Made by a program: the position numbers and the translations under genes. Positions 53,478-64,000 of a stretch of DNA of 64,000 nucleotides are shown in pieces. This DNA is from Isoetes taiwanensis (Eukaryota > Streptophyta > Lycopodiopsida > Isoetales > Isoetaceae). The DNA lies in the NCBI GenBank assembly GCA_021234155.1, contig JAJEKV010000110.1:2636338-2700337 (forward strand). Direction: 5' to 3'. The notes beneath the pieces were generated by a model. That model had not been told where the DNA came from. It saw only the letters and a list, made by a program, of their open reading frames with translations, and did no database searches. The number at the start of each line of letters is the position of its first letter. The stretch's first letter is position 1.

Positions 53478-53505
53478 ACAAGGTGCTGCGCACGGAGGGT
53501 TGCCT
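53478..53505 (+). repeat. Double-hairpin repeat, copy 1
   Basis: ACAAGGTGCTGCGCACGGAG followed by GGTTGCCTTCC contains the hairpin GTGC-TGC-GCAC and a second one, GGAGG-GTTG-CCTTCC. A related copy lies at 59238-59266. Confidence 0.6.
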
Positions 53506-53828
53506 TCCGACGCCCCAAGGCTGTGTATTGCATAATCTCTATCCATATATTGGAGGAGATCGAGAGAGTATATTGCAGCAATGTCGAGTTAGCTTGGCTA
53601 AAACCCAAGATCAAACTCGAACAAGATCGATTTCAAAGTTGAAACTCTATGACTATTAGTCAAATGGTTTAGAATATGTGTTTCTAACATGTTTTTATTA
53701 CTTTCTAGCTTTCTGTAGTCAATCCTAAATGCATTTCGTTGTAAATTCAATGGTTTACATTGCTAGCCTAATCTTGCTTTTATAAATGAAATTTTTTAAC
53801 TAATTTACAATTGTGAATTTCAACTATA

Positions 53829-53856
53829 CTAGTAATGGGGCCCGGCGTTGCCGGGC
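53829..53856 (-). mobile_element. Helitron 3' terminus
   Basis: On the minus strand a GC hairpin (GCCCGGC-AAC-GCCGGGC, 53856-53840) is followed by seven bases and then CTAG, with T as the next host base (53828). Hairpin plus CTRR before T is the diagnostic 3' end of Helitrons. The element would extend to the right. I found no Rep/helicase ORF and could not identify its 5' TC end, so it is probably non-autonomous. Confidence 0.7.
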
Positions 53857-54383
53857 ATAAGTACAAATATATGTTAGTGAAAGTCATTTGGTTGAGTAGA
53901 TATGGTTAAAAGCTGGACAGAGAAAAGAAACCCAATAAAAAGTATAGTCTATGTCATCTAGCTTAAACAGTGTACCTGTGTCTTGCTGCAAAAAACAATT
54001 CCCAGCCATCCACAATAATACATCATGATGCACACCAAGAAAAAGCATGCAACATTTGCAACTTCCAACACCACAAACTGTGCTGCAATTCAAATAAACA
54101 AATGTAGATTACAAAAATAGACACGGGATTGGGTATTAACAAATGTAGATTAGAAAATAGACAAACAATTGATGAAGAATGTCAGACCCAAATACTTGCA
54201 TAACTAATTCATAAAAGGATCAACAGCAGCATCTGTTTATCTTTGTCGAGAGGATTGGTTCATATCTGAATGCTACCATGGCTGAAAGCTTCAGCTTCTA
54301 TAGCCATTTGGAAGTTAAGCTCATTGCCACAACATGGCCAGCAGAATGACTATTCCATATATAACGATGTAAAAATTGGCACA

Positions 54384-54928
54384 TCATGGCACTTCCGTCT
54401 CTAAGCAATCCTTGTTGGTAAATTTGTGAGTAGTTAATTCTGTAACTTGATACCCAGCTGCTCTGGCTTTTGCCAGTTTAGAAAGGCCTGCAAAAAAAAT
54501 ATACTCGCATTTTAGTCACTGACGTTGTATAAGTGTTCATAACATCTAAAATGACAATCGCATGGCTTATATTTTACCAGAACAGTATCCGTTGTGCAAT
54601 ATCACCAGGAATCGATTCCCCTGGAAGCATCCGAAGCATAAAATGTCACTGAATAAATATTGAAGCAGGATAAAAATTCCTAGAAAAGTATCGTATGCTG
54701 ACCTCCCATAAGATTATTGTCAGTTCACTCCTCAAATACTCGGCTATCGAAACAGAGGCTAGAGGAACCTGGAAATTGACCTAGAAACATAAAAACAGAG
54801 ATGTTATAACTAAAAAAATCAAATCATTTTGCTTGCCCAAATGCAGTCACACTGCCCCATAACACTACGTTCCATAAAGAAATGCAAGACAATGCACTTA
54901 CCCAAGCCAGTAGTACCACAACACTTAT
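54384..54928 (-). other. Possible 3' exons of an unrecognised gene
   Basis: Four short blocks join with GT-AG borders and compatible phases on the minus strand: 54928-54902 (ISVVVLLAW), 54780-54703 (VNFQVPLASVSIAEYLRSEL...), 54620-54578 (GNRFLVILHNGYCS) and 54487-54384 (LSKLAKARAAGYQVTELTTH..., stop TGA). Acceptors are strong (TTTTTTTTGCAG before the last block). The first two blocks could be membrane-associated. I recognise no family. In the other frame the third block reads ESIPGDIAQRILF, so a one-base error or pseudogene is possible. Coding status is uncertain. Confidence 0.35.
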
Positions 54929-54929
54929 C

Positions 54930-56365
54930 TGCAGAAAACGTATCTCCAATAGCTCATTTACATGAAATAAATAGCTGTGAAATCATCCCCAAACTATGAT
55001 GTACTTGCAAGGAGAGTATTGCCGTTTCTTAATTTGGATCTGAACCATAATATTTTTTATATCATATAAGAGCGTCTTCAAGGAGGGCAGGCAAATCGAA
55101 GCTCATATAAGCCCTAATCAAAGAGGTAATGGCCGGTTCAGATAATGGCATCGTTGAATTACCATTCAAGCATCATTTAACAAATCGTAATAAAATTGTA
55201 ATAGAAACCATGGATCTGGTTAAGCAAAGTCTGTTCTCCATGCCGTCCTTCACGCCTGACATCGAGAATTCTAAATGTGACTTGCATGCCTTGATTTTCA
55301 GAAAAAGAAATAATCCATCATAGCCTAAAAAAACCCTTCTGAAATCATAATGAGGAAATTGAGTTGATTTTTGGTAGTCAGAAATATTTTCTGGCATAAA
55401 AAAACCCCATAACCTTAGACAAAGAAGCCTGAAAAAAAAATCCAAAAAGTTTCCCACTTGCCAGGAAAACCAAATTTAAACAATAGATTCTTTGTTTGGT
55501 ATTAGAGCATATAGAAAGCAATTCAATAAAGAACAATGACTAACTGACTTGCAGCACTCCGCTTGAATGCTATTGATTCTTCACTTGCCAGTGCACTGTT
55601 TTTTATTTTCTTAAAATGGTTACATGGACCAATGGTACGAAATGCTCCAAACTATTGATAAGCAACAGGCCAAATAATCAGAAGCCCTGCTAGCTCTGCT
55701 CTTTGCTCCACCACCAACTTTTCCATTTTTTGTCTCTCTGCTTCTAGAAAGATTACAAACAAGATGATTTGACCCTCTCGAGCCTCAAGTCTTCACCAGA
55801 AGTTTTCAAGTTATGCGTGCTCCAACACCGTAGCAATAAACAAGGAGCGGCAATTAGAAACAGTCCAACCACCATCAGGGAATCATAAAATCAGCCCAAT
55901 TTTTTTCTGGTACAAATCTCCACAAGAAAAAGGGCAGGATGGATTGAACCTCTAGACCAATTGTCAAAACCCTCAATCCCAAACAAGAGAACATAACAAA
56001 ATATTTGCATATGGAATGAGCAAACCACCAAAAGGAATGCGCTCCTGAGTCAGCAAGAAGAGCCAGCCTGATCACTCATGTCCAGAAGTCCATCATATAA
56101 ATCATACTCATTTAATTGAGAAATAATCCTAGCTTTCCATTGCATTTTGCTCTTCCTTGTATGTAAACAAAATAGAAAGAATCATTGAAACCATCTATCC
56201 TGCAAAATAAACTCCCCTTCCTTCAAAATCAATGAACGACAGTTATTTGTTAATCTCGTTCAAACAATGATTAGAGTTGAGTGAATGTGATGGTTGATTG
56301 TCCAACAAATTAGCTATATAAGCAATTTGTAGTTGGATCAAGATAACTTGAACTTGCACTATCAT
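54930..56365. other. No recognised gene
   Basis: Short frames only; possibly introns or flank of the exon-like blocks to the left. Confidence 0.3.
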
Positions 56366-56369
56366 AATA

Positions 56370-56932
56370 AGTCCAAATCCCCCAACACATAACAACCATT
56401 GACGTTAACAACCAATACATAACTACCATTGACATTAATTAACACAACCATTGGGTCCAACACATTTAAATTAAAACCCCCCTTAAACCCCATTTGGTTT
56501 GGGTGGATATTCACACAGGGGGTGACTCGGGGCAACGAGAGCTGTTGGATAGGCATATTCACCCCTTATTCCTTAATCTACACCGTACGTAAAGTTCCTC
56601 GTTAAAATTTGCTATACTGTATAACAAGGTTCGCAAAATACTATAAGATTTCAAACGGAATACTATATGGTGTTGATTTTGTACGTGCAAAATACAATTA
56701 TGAGGGCTCTCGCTGCCCTACGTCACCCCCCGTGTGAATATGCACCCAAACCAAAGGGGGTTTAAGGGGGATTTTAATTTAAATGTGTTGGACCCAATGG
56801 TTGTGTTATTAATGTCAATGGTAATTATGTGTTGGTTGTAATGGTTGTTATGTGTGGGGGATTTAATTTTTATATGTTGGATGTTAATGGTTTGTGTTGC
56901 AAAAAAAAAAAAAATTTGGCCCCTTCGGGGCC
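56370..56932. mobile_element. Foldback MITE copy b with terminal GGCCCC hairpin
   Basis: Long inverted arms (about 56370-56540 and 56705-56880) carry AACACATAACAACCATT, TTGGGTCCAACACATTTAAA, CCCCCTTAAACCCC-TTTGG and GTGACGTAGGGC. The core matches MITE copy a (GAGAGCTGTTGGAT, AATACTATAAGATTT). On the right a run of A and the hairpin GGCCCCTTCGGGGCC (56918-56932) follow, as in copy a. It has no ORF. Confidence 0.8.
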
Positions 56933-56939
56933 TTAGGGA

Positions 56940-57640
56940 CCCGGTGTGACAAAAATTTTAGAACTCAAACCAGAAAAAAACTAGAATTCATTTGAGGCTT
57001 TCATCACCTGTAGCTTTTGAATTTCATTACAATAAAACAAATAGAACAGAAGTAAAAGTTACCATAAAGATGGAGCGGATTGATCCCATTATTCTGAAAG
57101 TCATAAAGTTTGCAACACCCATACACAAACATTTTTCAACTGGAATTTAACAGCAGCCTTTGGCCTCCATGGATTCTTGTGGTGAGAAACCAAAGTGGGA
57201 AACTTTTCTGCTTGTTAGCACAAGGATCTGGAAGCCTTAGAATTTGCTTAATAACTGCCTCAAAATCTAAAAATGCATGGTAATTTTTTGCAACATTCAT
57301 TCGGAATGAGCCATAAAACAATATCCAATAGCGCAATCGTCTTGGTCACAATCAGATTCCTAGCTCGGCAGTCTCAATAGCTATCACATCATGTTAATGA
57401 ACTTGCAAATTCATAACATACTTCTAGCTATTGTTGACCTTTGACCGGGCTTGCTCACGATTATAACCAGTGTGATCCAATACACAGATGCAGAGCTTCC
57501 TACTGTAGTTCCTAAAAGACCAGAAGATCCCTTGAGCGAGGAAGAACATTCACACGAAGAAATTGTTTTCCCTAGCTCGAGGTCCGAAAATGAAGAAATA
57601 GGTGAGTCTACGTCAAAAAACGAAGTCTATTGTGAAGGAA
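56940..57640. other. No recognised gene
   Basis: AT-rich. A Glu/Ser-rich plus-strand frame at 57451-57654 (RPEDPLSEEEHSHEEIVFPS) may be an upstream piece of the ParB-like remnant. Confidence 0.3.
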
Positions 57641-58370
57641 GTTTATTCTTCTAAGGTCATCCCGGCAAAAAAAGAGGCTACCATGGCTGCCCCTAGCATG
57701 CATCGTACAAAGATTGCTGGCAAGGAAAAGGACATGGCATCAAAGATGTTGGACAAAATAGGGTGGAAATGTCGTGTCCCTGGAGTCATGCATCTGCAGG
57801 TTGATTGTATAAAGTTGTGCATAAGAAAAGAATTGGGTGAAAGAACGCTGCAGGTAAGGGTTGTGTGCTTTGAAGGAGCAGATCTGAGACATGCCAAATG
57901 CTGTAACAACTCCTCATATTTGCATTGTCGATCTAACTTGATGTGCATCTTCTCATACATTTGTCAAGGAGGAGGATGAGAATTATGTTCTAGGTGGTAC
58001 ACATAGCTTTAAAGCCCGAAGGCAATTGTACAAAGAGATGAAGAAACACTAATTTTCTCAATGCTTTTGTCTATGTTGGTGTCACTGACATAGAAGCTAA
58101 GCTTCTAGCAATAAGCCATAATGTTGATAACAAGTACGGGATGAGTATGAGCTTCAAAAATGAAATCGGATTTATACACAAAGAATATGAAATCTTTAGA
58201 AGCCAACGCAAGGATAAAGTTATCAATAATGACTAAAACCTCTACTTGCAATTAAAGGAGTAGTGTGCCATAGAGTGCTACCAAACCTATTCAAGCATTG
58301 ATGCTCGGTAGTTGCTGATAAAATATGATAATTATTTTCAATTTGCTTTCCCCATGGTCAGGTATGTGTT
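57640..58370 (+). pseudogene. ParB-like/unknown coding remnant
   Basis: Across several frame breaks the plus strand reads ASKMLDKIGWKCRVPGVMHL, VDCIKLCIRKELGERTLQ, then ALKEQI, stop, DMPNAVTTPHICIVDL, then EEDENYVLGGTHSFKARRQL, then NAFVYVGVTDIEAKLLAISH and NVDNKYGMSMSFKNEIGFIH. The order 'preferred sites, GG-H-S/R, then V-G/L-T/S-x-x-E-A-x-x-L-A-x-x-H-N' recalls ParB/sulfiredoxin-fold proteins. At least four stops or frameshifts make it a pseudogene. Its origin (gene or transposon) is unknown, and the resemblance is by eye only. Confidence 0.4.
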
Positions 58371-58410
58371 CTCCTTATTCTTTTTTTGCTAGTGCTAGTG
58401 CTAGTAACCT

Positions 58411-58690
58411 CGAGCCTATATGCATTCGGGTAGAGTCCTTCGAGATCGAGCCTATATGCATTCGGGTAGAGTCCTTCGAGATGCTCTTTCTATACAAATA
58501 AGCTCATGGTTCTGGAACCAACCCTCATGGGCAGATACCTCTAGCCTATATGCGCATAGGTAGAATGCCTTGGCCCTATATGCATATGGGGTCAAGATTC
58601 CTTTGCCTGTCTCTGTCTATACATGTACAGGTAGAGGACCTCTAGCCCATATGCATATAGGCTTCAAGCCTATACGCCAGGTCTTGGTGA
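58411..58690 (+). repeat. 36-bp tandem duplication and related palindromic repeats
   Basis: CGAGCCTATATGCATTCGGG followed by TAGAGTCCTTCGAGAT starts at 58411 and 58447. Decayed relatives follow at 58548, 58580 and 58640, several of them palindromic around CCTATATGCATATAGG. Confidence 0.85.
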
Positions 58691-59640
58691 CGTGTTTTTC
58701 TTTTCAGGTGTAGCATTTACAAAATAAAAAATTTAACATATGGATCGATGGGTTAATAATGACAAAGTATAGAGCCAAGAATGGTAGCAGGGGTAAATGG
58801 GAGCAAAAAGACATGGGAATTAGTTTTGGAGGGAGATACAAGGCCTGAAGAATAAAGATATATGTGAGGTCTTGTAGAAGGTCATGGATGGGCAGTTTAT
58901 CCTGGAAGAGATGGCTGGAGAATTTAAGCAGTAGATGTTTTCTTTCGTTCAGCAGTTATTGATTTTGTTTCTTAGAAAGATTGTGTTGTTTGTCAACAAC
59001 AACTATGATACATCTAAACTGTAATTCGTAGGAATAAGTTAGGAGCTTTTATCCAACTTTCTCTTCGGACCAAAAGATTAATGAATATGCTTATCCAACT
59101 TCACAAACTAGATAAGTAGTCATGTTATGTGCACATTAATCTTGCCTAATTTGTGTCTTTTATCGGAAGTTTATTAGAAAGATCTTGTGCCACCTAGTTT
59201 TTTGAATCTTGTCAGGCTTGCCAAAACTCTGATAGAAACAAGGTGCTGCGCACGAAGGTTGCCCTCTGGTGGCCCTGAGAATGTGTTTGCATATTCTTTG
59301 TTTTGTAGTTTTGTGTTGATTGAGGTGGGCGGTTGTTGCGGATTGGTTGTTACTGGTTGTTTTTGGTTGCCCAAAGGGGTAAACCCTTGTTTGATGGTTG
59401 GTTGGGAATATTATTTGGCAGGTCATATTGAAGAATATCTTTTAGATTCTTGCATCATTTAGGGGCATATAATATTTCTGAACTTTTATTTTTCTTTTTT
59501 GCTGTTTTTTCCTTTAGTGTATTCTTTGCTTCTGAGATATACAGTTTTTTTCTACATGTTTGCCAAATGTTAACCATCTTCAGATGTTTAGAATTCAGAC
59601 AGGTGAAATAAGGGAACGGCCACCTTTTTGGTCCCCTTTC
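58691..59640. other. No recognised gene
   Basis: AT-rich with one open frame at 59187-59462 (plus) that includes the double-hairpin repeat. No domain recognised. Confidence 0.35.
59238..59266 (+). repeat. Double-hairpin repeat, copy 2
   Basis: ACAAGGTGCTGCGCACGAAG followed by GTTGCCCTC matches 53478-53505. The GTGC-TGC-GCAC hairpin is identical. Confidence 0.6.
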
Positions 59641-59650
59641 TCCTTATAGA

Positions 59651-60560
59651 TTATTTTTGCAATGCCAATGTTGATGTTAAATGGGAAGCATTACCTACGT
59701 TATTTAAAGTGGTTGTTTTGTTTGTAGTGTCTCTCCCCTTTTTGACGACATTTCTAGCCCTTATTTTATATTTAGGCAGCACCACCTGCCGCTGAGTCCC
59801 CTCAGAAGATAAATCTCTTTGTGGAGAAGACCTCATGTGAAGAGGTACCTTGTTGTCAGATTTAAAAAGAGAGGTAACAACGTATCGAGGGGTCCATGCT
59901 TTTTGAGATGTGGCATCTGTTTCAGTACTTCTAGGAGAGAGGGCTTTACAATTGTGATCTCTTCCCAAATTCATACTTTTTGTTAATGCGCCATTTATTG
60001 CCATGAGTTGCCATATTCCACGGTTCTAGATTGAGCTCTTTGGATTTTCAATTGATTGGCACCATTAATCCTTCCATTTTCAAACTAGGAAGCATTTTGA
60101 TAAGCTTTAGTGGGAATTTGAAGCTGTACTTTCTACTCTTTATTGCTATTCCCTTAAGTATGCCCATGTTGGCTGAGATGGTGACACAGATTCTAGGACC
60201 TTAGCAATAGAATGTGGAACCTTAGCAATAGCGCCCAAAATATTTGAGATGGTTTTAGAAATTCTGGCACTAACATGTCTATTGGCATGTGTTCAATCTC
60301 AAACCAATAAGGTAATTTGATGGCTGACATTTGGTTAGAAGAGAAGCAACCAAGGGTAGAATTGATATAGGATGAAGTCCTCTACAAATGAATCCAAGAA
60401 GAAGTTGCCCCCTAATGCACTTAAAAGATTTACGTTGAGGAAATGTAGCTTCTCTAGATGTGTTAATAGCCATCTGTTTAGCCTGCGAAAATCTAGAAAG
60501 TCCTTGTGAAGAAGCCTAGAACTAAGCGTGACACCAGACTCTCTAAATTTCATGCGAACC
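59651..60560 (-). pseudogene. DUF4283-type LINE ORF1 (gag-like) remnant
   Basis: Read on the minus strand from 60560: MKFRESGVTLSSRLLHKDFL, then VEDFILYQFYPWLLLF, then IKLPYWFEIEHMPIDMLV and, one frame over, SARISKTISNILGAIAKVPH. This is the pattern of DUF4283 domains (bulky-W-bulky, 'LP-W-E-I', then 'I-G-A-I') in ORF1 of plant L1 elements. A Lys/Arg/Ser-rich part (60004-59651) may be the C-terminus. It is frameshifted. The expected CCHC knuckle is not seen. Confidence 0.5.
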
Positions 60561-60909
60561 TTGGTTGAGTTCCATCATCGCATTCTATTATTTTTGTACG
60601 TTGAAGGCATGGTTGTATCATGTGAGAATCCGCTTTCTACCATACTCAATGCCCTTGCATTTTATATTTTCTCATTTGAGCCAGACTATAAAGTCTTGTA
60701 GGTAAGTTGCATGTATGATAGATGTAAGATCTTTGAATTCCTAATGTTTAAGAGGGTTGCAATTGCCTAGCCATTACCTCACGTTGCATACACTTTACAA
60801 TCTGGAAAGAAAATGCAAACCGCTGTAAACCTGTATAGCAAGTATCCTTAACAAAATATGTACAATCTTCTTATATTATAAAGTTTTAGCGTATGTCATG
60901 AATCAAACC

Positions 60910-60912
<3 letters not shown>
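60561..60912. other. No recognised gene
   Basis: AT-rich sequence without coding signal. Confidence 0.3.

Positions 60913-60946
<34 letters not shown>
60913..60946 (+). repeat. Poly-T run of 34 bases
   Basis: Uninterrupted T run followed by ATTATTATAATGG. It may be the poly(A) tail of a minus-strand retroelement, and no element body was recognised on its right except the tandem repeat. Confidence 0.9.
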
Positions 60947-60948
<2 letters not shown>

Positions 60949-60966
60949 TATTATAATGGCTAGGGA

Positions 60967-61226
60967 TGTTTGGTCTGCTTCCTAGAGATATGTCAAGTGA
61001 CAACCAGTAGATGTTATTATGGCGGTATCATTTTTCATTTGCCATTGCATAAGCTGAATTTGTTATTGGTATTAAACATTATATAGCTAAACATGGTGTT
61101 AGATCAACTTCCTAGGGAAATATCAAGTGACAACCAGTAGATGTTGTTATAATGGGTTCATTTATCATTTGCCATGGTATAAGCTGAATTTGTTATTGGT
61201 ATTAAACATTATATAGCTAAACATGG
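60967..61226 (+). repeat. 130-bp tandem duplication
   Basis: CAACCAGTAGATGTT recurs at 61001 and 61131, and TGAATTTGTTATTGGTATTA with AACATTATATAGCTAAACAT closes both copies. Several substitutions separate them. Confidence 0.9.
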
Positions 61227-61923
61227 GATATTTTTGGTTAACTTCTCTTTAAAAGCTGGATTTATGTTCCCAAAAGATAGCCGGTCTACATAAAATGCTA
61301 TCATCTAAGATATTTTATCCTGTTTAAGCCTTTGTTTTCTTTAGGTATATATATGTGGGTTATTTGACCTATGGATCGTAGAGATTACAATTCATAACCA
61401 GTCATAGCAATATGTAACAATAGTTGAAGTATTTCTTCTTATATGAATAGTATAATTGTTTGCATATGAGAATGCAACAAGAATTGCTTACTGCATGACC
61501 AAGTTTGCAGAACATTATGAAGCAGAAACACATGGCAGATATGGGCATTATATGCATATGTGGAGCTTAACAAAAAATCATGGGCGGCCTCAAACATGGG
61601 TAAAATTTGTGACACTTGGTTAACATATGGTTGTTTTGTTTGTTGCATAAGGAAAATGGATAATTAATAGGCTAAAATGATAAAACTATGAAGGCAGAAT
61701 GTAGAGCCAACGCGTGGCTTGACGGATGGAATTTTAGGGCAAAAATGGAGCACGCTTCTCCACCCGGCCGGATGGGTTATGTTCTAAAGCCATTGGATTG
61801 GTACAGACGGTAGCAAGTGCAGGCCGGTGGGTTAAATAGGACTCCAGATACGAATGCTTTCTCGGATGTTTTGATCTGCTCATCCATAAGACAGTACCGA
61901 TTTTGAGAGGAACGTAGATCCAA
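61227..61923. other. No recognised gene
   Basis: Short frames on the minus strand (61439-61648, 61734-61983) without domain. Confidence 0.35.
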
Positions 61924-61926
61924 ATG

Positions 61927-62104
61927 AGGCATTGTAGAAATATTCCTTTTCCAAATGTAGATCTGTTCTGGCCCACTGGTCAAATCGTGGCTGAAGCTGA
62001 TGATAAAAATTCTAGATCCATGAAGGAGCCCAATGATGGAGAAATATCAAGTTTAATCCATGTGGATGCACAAGAAATTAGCAATCGACTTCAAGCTACT
62101 CAGG
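61927..62104 (+). other. Possible short exon, unknown
   Basis: ATG-initiated frame reading NIPFPNVDLFWPTGQIVAEA and GEISSLIHVDAQEISNRLQA up to a CAG/GTTTGG donor-like site. Composition is protein-like, but there is no family match and no partner exon. Confidence 0.2.
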
Positions 62105-63796
62105 TTTGGTTGCTGGTTGATTGAAGTATTAAGATCCTAAGTATTAAGAGTCATGCAGAATAGGGCTTGTCCTTATCATTCCCTTTCAAGTTTGCTCATC
62201 CCTAACATAGTAGGCAGTTTGACAGGCTTCCCTTGATATGTTTGCCTACTCTATGATTACATAAAAAGCAGGTTACTGATCTACATGATTAGGTCATGAC
62301 TTAGCAGTATGCTTTAGTTAGTTTCCTGCTCTATAATAATGGTCAGAAGAGGTGAAATGGTTTACAGCATATTCTACCCCGATTTCCAGCCTGCATGCTT
62401 GAGGGAATATGCTGGTATGATAGCCTAAAATAATAAAGGCATATGGTATCTGGACTGTAATTCTGATATTAATGCATGATGCTAATATCGTTTGATTACT
62501 ATGCTAATTGGTAGAAAATCTGTCTTCTTACTGCCAGCCTTTTCTGATTTAGACTTTGTCATATCTTCATTTAAGAGGAAATCATGCGTTGGCTTTCTTG
62601 CATAATGCATACGGAGCATAATTAGCTTGCTCGCCTAACTGCTAGAATTATTGTATTTGATTTAGACTTGGCCTTCCTTTGTTCCTAAGCGAGGGGATTT
62701 GTTGCATTAAATGGATTATTTTGGAATCATGGAGAATAATTAACTTCGATATTTCTTTGCTCGATTATAGAACGGTAGCTAACATGTCTTCTAGTTTAAT
62801 GTGTAAGATTTATGAATGGCCTTAAAATTAGATTCTAAGGGGCCTAAGTGTAATCTGCATACTTTATTGCAGTATAAGTTTAGGACAGAGACCATGGGCT
62901 TTTTCTGCTGGTATAACTCATCTGTCTACTTTGTTTAAAGTTAAACATTCAAGGTGAAGGGCGATAAGCCCAAGAAATCTAAGCTTACCTGCTAGCGCTT
63001 AGGTCTTTACCCTGACTAAGGCTAATGTTCCTATGGTTTGCTGCAGGTAACGGGATTTCTTGCTCCTGTGTATGTTTTCCCAGTACCTTATTTGTCTACA
63101 TGACATGGAAGCTAAGGATGATACAAGATCAAATTTCAAGTTGTCTTCAACAGCAATTATCACTTTGAAAGTATACTGTTCTATTCTCAAATTGCTATAC
63201 CAGTGGATATAAACATTCTGATTCCTGTCACGCTTGATTAGGGTCTTTATTTGCAATAAAAAGATCTTTGAAAATTTTTTGGACTATAAGTCGTGTATTA
63301 TAGTTTAACTGTTCTAGATAATGGAAAAGAGTTTGTAGATTGTTGAAATTATAACCATGTCATGGCCTAAGTTGAAATACACCTGTTTTAAACTTAGGGC
63401 TGCTAATTGTACCTTAAAAAGATCTTTGCAAAAGGTCTTGGAGAGGTAAAAAGTCTGTTTGAACAGGGTTTAAAGGTTTTTTATCAATACTCGGTTCTCT
63501 AGTTATACTAGAGACCATGATCATGGTTACTTTATTTTTCAGGTGTAAAACTAAATAAATATTTGTGAATACTGATGACAATGTGGATTTATAGGGGATT
63601 ACAAGAATAATCACTGAAGCCACTGAGGTAGACTTTAACACTCATTAAGAAAGGTAACAAATTCATTGCTTTAGAAAGTGCTTCGCATAGGAGATGGAAA
63701 ATGACTTCTTCTTGGATTATAGACCATGCATGGGTGATTGGATATAATTTACCAAGCATGGTTGTAAATGTAAATGATAAAAACGTGATATCTTCC
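62105..63796. other. No recognised gene
   Basis: AT-rich, intron-like sequence with short frames only. Confidence 0.35.
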
Positions 63797-63880
63797 ATTG
63801 CCATTGGGCCAGATATCTTCTATTTGCCATTGGGCTCCATTGCCATTGGGCCAGATATCTTCTATTTGCCATTGGGCTCT
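63797..63880 (+). repeat. 42-bp tandem duplication
   Basis: CCATTGGGCCAGATATCTTC followed by TATTTGCCATTGGGCTC starts at 63801 and 63843 with no visible change. Confidence 0.9.
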
Positions 63881-64000
63881 AATACGACTCCTTTTTAAGT
63901 ACGAGATCTCGCTTTTATTTAAAATATGCATACGAGCTTTAATTTGAATTAAGTTAAGGGTAGGCAACTATAGGAAGGGTAGGGCCTTGTGGTTCAACAA

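Noticed and set aside
61734-61983. Two overlapping minus-strand frames
   Set aside because: No motif, no splice context; amino-acid composition is unremarkable.

Overview
The window looks like nuclear DNA from a land plant with a repeat-rich genome. Spliced plant-type genes are scattered among many decayed transposable elements. Plant markers are a complete five-exon GDSL lipase gene, remnants of PPR, ABCB-transporter and DHHC S-acyltransferase genes, and chromovirus, MULE, Helitron and DUF4283 LINE sequences. The species cannot be fixed from this sequence. The LINEs with a coiled-coil ORF1 and the PPR wording would fit a non-flowering lineage such as a fern, lycophyte, bryophyte or gymnosperm, but this is inference.

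Layout. At 1-1.7 kb there is a broken S-acyltransferase gene (minus strand). 1.7-4.6 kb holds unrecognised sequence with coding-like remnants. A unit of about 6.7 kb (4871-11555) is repeated in the same orientation at 19618-31419. Each unit carries the C-terminus of a MULE transposase (plus strand) converging on a multi-exon Ulp1/C48 protease-like gene (minus strand). Unit 1 also keeps the SWIM zinc finger of the transposase. Between the units are a degenerate LINE (LINE-A, 12.4-17.1 kb) and an ABCB pseudogene (18.6-19.1 kb). Unit 2 is split by a GC-rich LINE (LINE-B, 23933-29290, flanked by CATAGG) and by a short SINE-like insertion (30382-30518). Unit 1 shows both sites empty.

Right of unit 2: the GDSL lipase gene (31629-33039), a Ty1/copia scrap, a foldback MITE (34690-35105), a PPR pseudogene (36.3-36.7 kb), and a minus-strand chromovirus (40144-47352). 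The chromovirus has a well-defined 1118-bp LTR, a PBS and gag start beyond its 3' LTR (a tandem-recombinant arrangement), and a 554-bp long-TIR MITE inside its 5' LTR. From 47 kb on come minisatellites, a poly(A) LINE tail, and a protein kinase gene (50870-52691) whose C-terminal tail is encoded by a leucine-rich minisatellite. Then follow a Helitron 3' terminus (53829-53856), a possible four-exon gene end (54.4-54.9 kb), a second foldback MITE (56.4-56.9 kb), a ParB-like coding remnant (57.6-58.4 kb) and a DUF4283 LINE ORF1 remnant (59.7-60.6 kb).

The elements interact. LINE-A, LINE-B, two tiny remnants and the SINE-like insert share a 3' end, a small stem-loop followed by a GTGGACG-TAAAA-type block, and then different microsatellite tails. 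This suggests one retrotransposition machinery that recognises a 3' structure. Only the lipase and the kinase look potentially functional as host genes. Everything else with a recognisable domain carries stops, frameshifts or missing parts.
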